Source: Paenibacillus glycinis (lineage in GTDB: Bacteria > Bacillota > Bacilli > Paenibacillales > Paenibacillaceae). Taken from it: 64,000 nt of DNA. Both the position numbers and the translations under genes were made by a program. Position 1 is the stretch's first letter; every line of letters begins with the position of its first letter. The stretch covers positions 186,001 to 250,000 of the forward strand of contig NZ_JAAAMV010000003.1 in the NCBI RefSeq assembly GCF_009909185.1. Direction: 5' to 3'. Below the pieces are notes generated by a model. It searched no databases and had not been told where the DNA came from. It worked only from the letters and a program-made list of their open reading frames with translations. Of this stretch, positions 50,925 through 59,000 are shown piece by piece.

Positions 50925-51932
50925 CTATTGTGCTTTCACAAAACGGTAATGGTTTAATGACGCATGGGGCAGGTACGGTTCTTCCAGCAAATTGATTTCA
51001 TCCGACGATAACTGGAGCGATACGGCGGAGATGGCATCTTGTATATGCTGCTTCTGGGTTGCGCCGACAAGCGGAGCGGCGATGACAGGCTTCGAAAGCA
51101 ACCATGCCAATGCGATTTGGGCCATGGGAAGACCACGATTCCCAGCTACCTCGGCCAATCTGTCAACGACCGGTTTAACCATATCGGCATTGATATTGGT
51201 TTGCGCGGCATAACTGTCCGTTTTCGCACGTTCGGTTCGCTGTCCATCTTCCCAAGGCCGCGATAGCCGCCCGCGCGCCAATGGCGACCAAGGCGTAACT
51301 CCAATCCCTTCCGACTCGCACAGCGGCAGCATTTCCCGTTCTTCCTCCCGATAAAGAAGGTTATAGTAATTTTGCATAACGATGAACCGATGCCAGCCTT
51401 TGGCGCGTTGAATCTCGACTGCTTTCATCAACTGCCAGGCGTATAATGTAGAGGCGCCAAGATAACGGGCTTTACCCGCCTTCACCACATCGTTCAGGGC
51501 ATCAAGCGTTTCCTCAAGAGGCGTGTCATAATCAAAACGGCCGATTTCATAAACATCGATATAATCCGTTCCCAATCTCCTCAGGCTATCGTCGATTTCC
51601 GTCATAATCGCCTTGCGGGACAGGCCCATTCCGTTGGGGCCGGACCTCATGGGAGCGAACACCCGATCCGCGATCACGACATCCTCGCGCCGCGAGAAAT
51701 CGCGGATGGCGCGGCCCAGTATCCGCTCCGTATCGCCATCGGAGTAATTGTTGGAGACGTCAAAGAAATTGATGCCATTATCCACGGCCAGCTTGATGAA
51801 GCTGCGGCTGCTCTCCTCGTTCAGCGTCCACGGTCGGTCGTTGATGCCTGTGCCGGTATTTCCGTAGCTCATGCAACCCAGGCAAATTCGCGAAACCTCC
51901 AAGCCGGTATTTCCCAATCTTGTATATTCCAT
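50925..51932 (-). CDS. Aldo/keto reductase
   Basis: A 335-residue NADPH-dependent TIM-barrel oxidoreductase. The ATG at 51932 (MEYTRLGNTGLEVSRICLGCMSYG) has GGGAGG eight bases upstream. The catalytic Tyr lies in 'FFDVSNNYSDGDTERILGRAI'; 'RRLGTDYIDVYEIGRFDYDTPLEETLDALNDVVKAGKARYLGAS' is standard for the AKR5/AKR11-like group. It follows an AraC gene by 15 bases and is probably its operon partner and target. Confidence 0.94.
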   Translation of the reverse strand: MEYTRLGNTGLEVSRICLGCMSYGNTGTGINDRPWTLNEESSRSFIKLAVDNGINFFDVSNNYSDGDTERILGRAIRDFSRREDVVIADRVFAPMRSGPNGMGLSRKAIMTEIDDSLRRLGTDYIDVYEIGRFDYDTPLEETLDALNDVVKAGKARYLGASTLYAWQLMKAVEIQRAKGWHRFIVMQNYYNLLYREEEREMLPLCESEGIGVTPWSPLARGRLSRPWEDGQRTERAKTDSYAAQTNINADMVKPVVDRLAEVAGNRGLPMAQIALAWLLSKPVIAAPLVGATQKQHIQDAISAVSLQLSSDEINLLEEPYLPHASLNHYRFVKAQ

Positions 51933-51947
51933 TCCCATGGCCTCCCG

Positions 51948-52784
51948 CTATTCTTCTTTTGAATCGGTATGAACCTTTCGGCGGATCAGCTCGGAAGGGG
52001 CATACCCGAAATGCTTTTTGAACGCATAGGAAAAATGAGATAAATCTTCAAATCCGATTTCGTCGTAGATCTCAATCGGCTTTTTATTTTTTTCGGCAAG
52101 CTGGTAATGGGCCAACTCGAGCCGTTTTTGGGTCAGCCATTTTTGAGGCGTCGAATGGAAAGATTTTTTGAAATCCCGCTTGAACGTGCTCAAGCTGCGG
52201 GCGGTGAGATAGCTGAACTGATTTAACGTGATGTTGAACATATAGTTCTTCTCCATAAACTCGGCAAGATCGATTTTGCCCGGTTCGTCGAAGTTGGACA
52301 GGACACGATCGGAATCGGGGTCAATGGCTCGCAGGATGGTGATTGCTTCTTCGAGCTTTAAGGAAATCATGGATTCCGGCAGTTGACCTTCCATCTGGAG
52401 ATACGGCAGCAGGGAGGCAAAAAAACTGTCCAGCAGAGGCTCCTTCGCATATTTCTTGATCTTGTGCGAGCCGGCCTTGGCCACGTTAAACGGGTGTCGG
52501 ATATAATAATCCTTCAATCGCTCGGCCTTCAGAATCAGCATGATGGCACGGTAGGGACGACCGTCTTTCGGATATTTGATCATCGTAGCCAATTGACGCC
52601 GGGGGAACAGAAATGTCTCTCCCGCTTCAATGATATAGCTGTCGTCGGCTTGAACAATCTTCATTTCACCGGAGATAAGCCTTACGATGCAATGATGTTC
52701 CAGCACGGCTTCTTCTTTATAATAATTGTCGTCCATGCAAGCCCAGATGATTTCAGCCTTCATTTTCTGCTCCGGTGCAGACAT
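51948..52784 (-). CDS. AraC family regulator
   Basis: A 278-residue regulator. Residues about 25-100 are a cupin-like sensor ('EHHCIVRLISGEMKIVQADDSYIIEAGETFLFPRRQLATM'). Two C-terminal HTH units: 'FMEKNYMFNITLNQFSYLTARSLSTFKRDFKKSFHSTPQKWL' and 'IYDEIGFEDLSHFSYAFKKHFGYAPSELIRRK'. GGGAGG lies nine bases before the ATG. It forms an operon with the aldo/keto reductase. AKR genes are common partners of this AraC subgroup. Confidence 0.92.
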   Translation of the reverse strand: MSAPEQKMKAEIIWACMDDNYYKEEAVLEHHCIVRLISGEMKIVQADDSYIIEAGETFLFPRRQLATMIKYPKDGRPYRAIMLILKAERLKDYYIRHPFNVAKAGSHKIKKYAKEPLLDSFFASLLPYLQMEGQLPESMISLKLEEAITILRAIDPDSDRVLSNFDEPGKIDLAEFMEKNYMFNITLNQFSYLTARSLSTFKRDFKKSFHSTPQKWLTQKRLELAHYQLAEKNKKPIEIYDEIGFEDLSHFSYAFKKHFGYAPSELIRRKVHTDSKEE

Positions 52785-52958
52785 ATGGAACCACCTCCCT
52801 CTCAGTCCTGAAAAAACAATTCAGGCTAGCGGCGTTTGTCGTCATGCCGCGGCGCGCGCTCACAGGCTGATATCGTGGCACAACCGCATCTGCTTGCGAG
52901 GCGTCCGCGGAACTCTTCGATCAGATGGTTACGCCATCGCTCAAGGTCATTATAGAGC

Positions 52959-54014
52959 TCAATCGTTTGAGGTTCCAATCGACGACCCGAGATCGAACGC
53001 GACCCCCGTAAGCCGTTCGCTCAGTGTCCAAAGCTTGCCGGCCGTTGCCGGATCGAGTGCAAAAGCCGTAACGCCGTTAAACGGCGGAAAGATCGTGGTA
53101 AACAGGTCCGCCGGCGTAACCGCTTCGGTGCGGGGATCCAGCACGGCTACTTCATTGTCTTCGCAATACACGCCGCCGATATCGTCGAGCAACGGACTGG
53201 TCGCGCACCAGACGGTCGTTGACGCGCCTTGCGGGATGGTTTTCAGACCCATCTGGGCATTATAAACGGCGTTCCCTTCCGGGTCCAGAAGCCCCTGCGC
53301 GATCAGATTTTCGGTCGACAACAACCGCTTCAGGTCGGTATCGATAATGGAGCCGGGATGCAGGGAGAAAGCCCGTACGCCATGGCTCATGCCGAGGTTG
53401 TCCAATTCCAGGGTAAACAATATATTGGCGGTTTTGGATTGTCCATAGCCTTGGAGCGTATCGAACTCGCGATGCTCGAAGCTGGGGTCTCCAAACTCGA
53501 TAGAAGAAAAATGATGTCCCCACGAAGAAACGTTGACGACCCTTGCTCCTTCGGCTTTTATCAGGGCTGGCCACAGCCGCGCCGTCAAATGAAAATGTCC
53601 CAAATGATTGGCGGATAGCTGCGATTCGTATCCGCGCGCGTCGCGCTGCAGCGGAACCCACATGATCCCCGCATTGTTGATGAGCAAATGCAACGCTCTG
53701 CCGGACGCCAGAAATCGTTCCGCGAATGCATCGATGGAAGCCGGGTCCGTCAAATCCATCGGCAAAATTTCCACATGAGGGACGCCTGCCAAATTTTTTT
53801 GCGCTTTGTCCATATCTCTGGCCGGTACGACGACGGTCGCTCCCGCTGCAGCGAAGGTTTTGGTCGTTTCCAGGCCGATGCCGGCATAGCCTCCGGTGAC
53901 AATGGCCGTTTTTCCGAACAGGTCAATGCCTTTTATCACGTCGCTCGCGGTCGATGCCGCGTCGAATCCCGATCCTACCGGCTTTTGCAGCATTCCCGCA
54001 TTATTCTGCTTCAT
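52959..54014 (-). CDS. SDR family oxidoreductase (retinol-dehydrogenase-like)
   Basis: A 351-residue short-chain dehydrogenase. The ATG at 54014 (MKQNNAGM) has GGAGAGTG upstream. Cofactor motif TGGYAGIG (about 37-44), 'LLINNAGIMW' in the middle, catalytic YGQSK later. Length and the motif 'ANHLGHFHLTARLWPALIKAEGARVVNVSSWGHHF' match the retinol dehydrogenase/WWOX-like SDRs. It lies between the AraC gene and a second SDR, all on the minus strand, and appears to be its own unit. Confidence 0.92.
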   Translation of the reverse strand: MKQNNAGMLQKPVGSGFDAASTASDVIKGIDLFGKTAIVTGGYAGIGLETTKTFAAAGATVVVPARDMDKAQKNLAGVPHVEILPMDLTDPASIDAFAERFLASGRALHLLINNAGIMWVPLQRDARGYESQLSANHLGHFHLTARLWPALIKAEGARVVNVSSWGHHFSSIEFGDPSFEHREFDTLQGYGQSKTANILFTLELDNLGMSHGVRAFSLHPGSIIDTDLKRLLSTENLIAQGLLDPEGNAVYNAQMGLKTIPQGASTTVWCATSPLLDDIGGVYCEDNEVAVLDPRTEAVTPADLFTTIFPPFNGVTAFALDPATAGKLWTLSERLTGVAFDLGSSIGTSND

Positions 54015-54160
54015 GTTTTCACTCTCCATTCATTAGGTTAGTGAAATTGTATCACGGCTTTTCCGTATTTCATTTTGTTCATAGGACCAAGTTTGCTTTG
54101 TTTATAGGGTCAAATTTTCTTGCGATTGCTAGGCGCAAGCCAGGCAATGTGGATTCATGC

Positions 54161-54209
54161 AAAGAGCAAGCCGGACACCAAAGCATGATGGGGGTCCGGC
54201 TTGCTCTTT
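54161..54209. terminator. Bidirectional-looking terminator after the second SDR
   Basis: A perfect 16-bp stem (AAAGAGCAAGCCGGAC / GTCCGGCTTGCTCTTT). It lies 30 bases after the SDR stop at 54240. The U-run is formed by the stem's own TTT only. Confidence 0.65.
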
Positions 54210-54239
54210 CGGAATTGCGTCAAGTTCGTAATAATTTGA

Positions 54240-54989
54240 TTATACGGCTGCCCGACCTCCATCGACGGGAACGATGGTGCCATGAATAAAGCTGGAACGA
54301 TCCGTAGCCAGAAAAACGATGGCGGCCGCGATTTCGTCCGGCGAAGCGACCCGTCCGGCGGGAGCCTGGGCCGCCAAATGGTCGAGATACTCGCCCATTT
54401 GAGACGCGCCTTCGGTACGCGTCGGTCCCGGGCTGACCGCATTGACACGAACTCCGCGTGGGCCGTACTCGGCCGCCCATGATTTGGTAAGCAGATTCAA
54501 CGCCGCCTTGCTCGCCCCGTACAAGCTAAACACGGAGGTCCCCAGATTCGATACCATGGTCGAGACGTTGACGATCGCTCCTTTGCCGCGTTCGGCCATT
54601 AACGGCGCAAGCTCCGCTACAAGGAAATAAGGAACTTTGGTATTCACCCCGAACACATGATCAAAGTCCGCCTCCGTTGACGCATCGGTCGGCCCAAACG
54701 AACCGATCGCGGCATTATTGATCAGAATGTCGATCGGACCGCCGCCAAGCTCGACCGCGTTTTTCGCAAGCGCACGCGCGCTTGCTTCGTCCTTCAGATC
54801 CGCCGGGATAAAATCGGCCTTTCCGCCATTGGCGCGAATTTCGTTTACCGTTTGTTCTCCACGTTCAACATGGCGTCCTGCAACAATGACGTGAATGCCA
54901 AGCGCGGCAAGCTCATTGGCGGTCGTTCGGCCAATTCCGCTTGTTCCTCCAGTAATAAGAGCGACGGTTGCCTGTTGATGGGAATTCAT
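54240..54989 (-). CDS. SDR family oxidoreductase (classical)
   Basis: A 249-residue classical SDR. Cofactor motif TGGTSGIG (residues 14-21), 'ILINNAAIGSFG', catalytic Ser region 'IVNVSTMVSNLGTSVFSLYGASKAALNLL' with YGASK intact, and 'GVRVNAVSPGPTRTEG'. Substrate unknown. It is divergent from the TetR gene at 55127; the gap between them is filled with four palindromes, so TetR probably represses it. Confidence 0.93.
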   Translation of the reverse strand: MNSHQQATVALITGGTSGIGRTTANELAALGIHVIVAGRHVERGEQTVNEIRANGGKADFIPADLKDEASARALAKNAVELGGGPIDILINNAAIGSFGPTDASTEADFDHVFGVNTKVPYFLVAELAPLMAERGKGAIVNVSTMVSNLGTSVFSLYGASKAALNLLTKSWAAEYGPRGVRVNAVSPGPTRTEGASQMGEYLDHLAAQAPAGRVASPDEIAAAIVFLATDRSSFIHGTIVPVDGGRAAV

Positions 54990-55012
54990 GAGTCACTACC
55001 TCTTTTCTTATT

Positions 55013-55074
55013 TTGAATTATTCAATACATTTTTTTGTATTAAACAATACATTTTTTTGTATTGAATGTTTCAA
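55013..55074. promoter_or_regulatory. Operator array between the SDR and TetR genes
   Basis: Two identical 18-mers AATACATTTTTTTGTATT at 55024-55041 and 55046-55063 (22-bp period, two helical turns) are each inverted repeats. They are flanked by TTGAA-TTA-TTCAA (55013-55025) and TTGAA-TGT-TTCAA (55062-55074). The array is nearly symmetric and covers the likely SDR promoter. Confidence 0.7.
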
Positions 55075-55111
55075 TAGTATAGCTCGAGTTCTGGAATGTC
55101 AACTTCATTTT

Positions 55112-55120
55112 TGATACAAT
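55112..55120 (+). promoter_or_regulatory. Extended -10 of the TetR gene, suggesting a leaderless mRNA
   Basis: TGATACAAT (extended -10) ends only six bases before the ATG at 55127. Transcription would start at or next to the A of the start codon. No Shine-Dalgarno sequence is present before that ATG. Confidence 0.55.
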
Positions 55121-55126
55121 GGCACT

Positions 55127-55765
55127 ATGAAAAATACGGACGATAACAATCAATCCTCTTATAAGCTAAAGCTCACCTTGAAAGGACAGGCTACACGGGC
55201 TCGAATTATTGAAGCGGCAGCGGACTTGATGGCCGAGCAAGGCATCGGTCGGACATCGATGGAGGATGTCCAGCGACAGGCGAAGGTGGGCGCTTCCCAG
55301 CTCTACCATTATTTCGATGACAAAAAAGAGCTGGTCCGAGCCGTCATCGCGCATCAGGCCGAAGCTATTTTTGAAGCGCAACAGCCTTATTTGGGCAAGC
55401 TTGACAGCTTTGAAGCGCTGCAGGCGTGGAGAAATCTCATTATTGAAATCCAGTCGGGGCGGCAATTCAAGAACGGCTGTTCCATCGATTCGTTAGTTGG
55501 TGAAATTGCGGAGAGCGAGGAAGAAGTCCGTTCCGAGCTCGTATCTTGCTTTGCGCAATGGGAAGGCGAAATTTCCAGGGGACTGCATGACATGCATGCT
55601 CGTGGCGTGTTGCGTTCCGATGCCGATCCCGACGGCTTGGCGTTAGCCTTGCTAACGGCGCTTCAGGGCGGTCTTTTGCTCTCGCGGCTGCGTAGAGAGG
55701 TAGCGCCGCTTGCCACGGGATTGGATGCCGCGCTGGGATACATCCGTTCCTTTGCCGCTAATTGA
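55127..55765 (+). CDS. TetR/AcrR family regulator
   Basis: A 212-residue repressor. HTH: 'RARIIEAAADLMAEQGIGRTSMEDVQRQAKVGASQLYHYFDDKKELVRAVI'. The C-terminal part ('LDAALGYIRSF') fits the TetR_C group of small-molecule sensors. It is divergent from an SDR gene with an operator array between them. Start at ATG 55127; the lack of an RBS and the position of the -10 imply leaderless translation, though an internal start cannot be excluded. The bidirectional terminator at 55967 ends its mRNA. Confidence 0.92.
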   Translation: MKNTDDNNQSSYKLKLTLKGQATRARIIEAAADLMAEQGIGRTSMEDVQRQAKVGASQLYHYFDDKKELVRAVIAHQAEAIFEAQQPYLGKLDSFEALQAWRNLIIEIQSGRQFKNGCSIDSLVGEIAESEEEVRSELVSCFAQWEGEISRGLHDMHARGVLRSDADPDGLALALLTALQGGLLLSRLRREVAPLATGLDAALGYIRSFAAN

Positions 55766-55966
55766 TTGAAACGCGGACGGTTCTGCTCAGCAGGTTAAGA
55801 GATGCGGATTCGGTCTCTGAGCTACAAGTGTCCGAAGATCCATTGTGAAATGCCGTCGCGCGTTTGATTCGCCAACGTAACCGTTTCGTGGTTGCATATA
55901 AACCCACTAGTGTTCACGAAAGAAAAATAGAAAGCCCTCCACATCAAGAGAAGAGCTCCTATTAAG

Positions 55967-56007
55967 AAACCCCGGCCGTCGGGATTCCGACGGACCGGGG
56001 TTTTCGA
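55967..56007. terminator. Bidirectional terminator between converging genes
   Basis: AAACCCCGG(CCGTCGG)...(CCGACGG)A CCGGGGTTTT, a 16-pair stem with GATT loop. A-run on one side and T-run on the other; serves the TetR gene and the converging SLH-Fn3 gene. Confidence 0.88.
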
Positions 56008-56042
56008 TTCGTATGCTGATTCAAATTCGGCTATAGCCCGAA

Positions 56043-59000
56043 TTAATCCTGCTCTCGTTCCTTTAAATATTCCTTGCCGTCTGCTTCGGTCGTAAAGAAA
56101 TGCGTCAGCGAAGCTTCCTCGATCTGGGCGAGCGCCCAATGACCGACCGGGATATCGCTCCAAGTCGGAACGGTAACGCCTTGCAATGGACCGCGTTTCA
56201 TTACGCGGTTCAATACGGTGACGGCTTCCGCGCGCGTGAGCGAATCGTCCGGACGGAAACGGCCTTCGGTATCGACGGTCATAAATCCGGCTTGCAACGC
56301 GAGCCGTATTTGCTTCTCCGCCCAATGCCCTCCGATATCGGCGGCGTTCGCCGTTCCGGCATCCGTCAGACTTAAAAGTCTGGCGATCACGACGGCAAGC
56401 TCCCCGCGCGTAATGGCTTTGCCCGGGGCGAATTCCTTATGTGAATAGCCGTTCATCAGTCCGCTTGCCGTGACGTGCCGGATCCCTTTCTCCGCCCAGT
56501 GGCCGGGCTTTACGTCTTCGAAACCGATCGCCTCAGCTTCCTTTTCCGTACCCAATTGCAGTCTCGTCAGCATGGCCGCGATTTCCGCGCGGGTTACGGA
56601 GACGGACGGACGGAAGGTGCCGTCGGCATAACCATGAATATACGCTTGATGGGATTGTTCTTCTAAATCGCTCGCCAAGTCTCCGTCTACCGCGAGTATC
56701 GTAAACGTACTGAATTTGGTAACCGTAAACATGACGCCCAATCCGCCGTCTTTGTAAGGAACGATCGTAGGTTTAGCTATGACGCGTTCGCCGTCGCTAT
56801 GCTCGATAAACACGATCAATCGCGCCAAGTATTTCTCCCGTTCCTTCGGATCCGACGGAATGGCGACGTCCCGTAGCGGCAAAATGACGTCTGCCGATCG
56901 GCTTGAAAGATTGGTTTCGATGGTCATCGGACGAGCGACGACCTGAACCGCGTGCTCTCCGTTTGTTTGTTTGACGATCTCTTCTTTTTTCGCCCGTTCT
57001 TCCACGGCTTTTCTCTCTTCTTCTTTCTTAAGCGGAATCAATCTGAAGTAGAGCGAATCCGTCAATCCGGAGACCGACGACTGCGGCACGATGATCCGGG
57101 CGTTATCCGTATAAATTTCGAAATCGACTTTGCCGGAGGCGATCTCCTCGACCGTTGCTTTCGGCAATTCGACGTTCAGCTCGGAAACCTCGTCCTTGGA
57201 ATCGGGGATAACCAAGCGTATTTTCATCCGGCCCAATTCCTTCGCTTTTCCGATCGAATCCGCCGCTTTGTCGGCTTGGTATACGACGGTATCTTTTTTC
57301 GTGCCGTCCGGATTCGTAGTGCGCTCTATCGTCAGATTAACGAGCTGACTATCGTTGTTGCCGCCGTCTACGACGATCGGAACGATTTCCTTTGTCGGAA
57401 TGCGCGGCCGAGCGACCGGCGTCGACGAGACGACGTTGGATAGTCCGTCGTACGCGCCTCCCGTGATATGGAGACGGAACTGGTAAGCCGTACCGTTAAT
57501 CAGTCCGGTTACCGTCGCGCTCGTCGAACTTGCGTTAAGAGAGTCGCTCGTGGTCGCCTGCGTCCAAGTCGTGCCTCCGTCGGCGGACTGCTCGACGACG
57601 ACCGCCGCCGCTCTCGTTGCCTGCCCGAAGTTCAAGTTGACGCTGGCGTCGGCGGGAACCGCCGCCAAGTTGCCCAACGTGCCGATCGGAGTAGCCGATG
57701 CGGCGTTCGAATGGCCGTTATGCACGCCGCCCGCCACCTTCAAGCGGAATAGGTAGGCGGTGCCGTTGACGAGCCCCGTCACTTGCGCGGCCGTCGAGTC
57801 GGCGTCCAGCGCGGCCGATGTCGTAGCGGGCGTCCATGTCGTTCCGCCATCCGCGGATTTCTCGACGATAACGCTCGTTGCGCCGATAGCAGCGCCGAAT
57901 TGCAGCGTTGCGCTCGCATCTCCGGCTACAGCGGTCAAATCATTTAAAGGGATCGAAGGGAGCGCGCTTACGACGTTCGACTCGCCTTCTTTGGCGCCGC
58001 CCGTAACTATGACGCGGAAATGGTAGGTGGTGCCGTTCGTCAATCCCGTTACCGTCGCGCCCGTCGAATCGGCGTCTAGAGCGTCCGTCGTCGCCGCGGT
58101 CCACGTCGTGCCGCCGTCGGTCGATTGCTCCACGACGACCGCCGTCGCTCCCGTAGGCGCGCTGAACGTCAAGACGGCTTGCGAATCGCCCCCCGTTGCC
58201 GTCAGATCGCCGATCGCTAGCGTAGGCTTGGCATCCACGATGTTCGAGAGGCCTTCGTTCGCGCCTCCGATTACCGAGATCCGGAATTTGTATGTCGTGC
58301 CGTTCGTCAGTCCCGTTACCGTGGCGCTCGTCGAGCTAGCTGTCAAAGCATCCGTCGTCGCCGTCGTCCAAGACGTGCCGCCATCGGTCGACTGCTCGGC
58401 GATCACGCTCGAGGCGCCGGCCGCCGCGGTGAACGTCAATTGAACCTGCGAATCGTTAGCCGTCGCGGCCAGATCGGTAATCGGCGCCACGGGCGTGACA
58501 GAAGCTTCGTTGGACAAGCCGTTATTGACGCCGCCCGTTACCGAGAGGCGAAGCTTGTAGCTCGTGCCGTTCATCAGTCCCGTGACCGTCGCGCCGGTCG
58601 AGCTTGCGGACAACGCAACCGTCGTCGTCGCCGTCGTCCAAGACGTGCCGCCGTCGGTCGATTGTTCGACCGCGACCGTCGTCGCGCCGGAAGCGGCGCT
58701 GAACGTTAACGCGGCTTGTCCCGGACCCGCCGTTGCCGCCAAATCGGCGATCGGCAAGCACGGAAGCGCGTCGGCGACGTTCGACAGTCCTTCATGGGCG
58801 CCGCCCGTTACCGAGACGCGGAAGCGATAGGTCGTGCCGTTCGTCAATCCCGTTATCGTCGCGCCCGTCGAATCGGCGTTTAGAGCGTCCGTCGTCGCCG
58901 CGTTCCACGTCGCGCCGCCGTCGGTCGATTGCTCCACGACGACCGCCGTCGCTCCCGTAGGCGCGCTGAACGTCAAGACGGCTTCGGTATTGCCGGCCGT

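Noticed and set aside
55822-56325. 167-codon minus-strand frame at the end of the Fn3-SLH gene
   Set aside because: It overlaps the real C-terminal SLH coding in another frame and crosses the bidirectional terminator.
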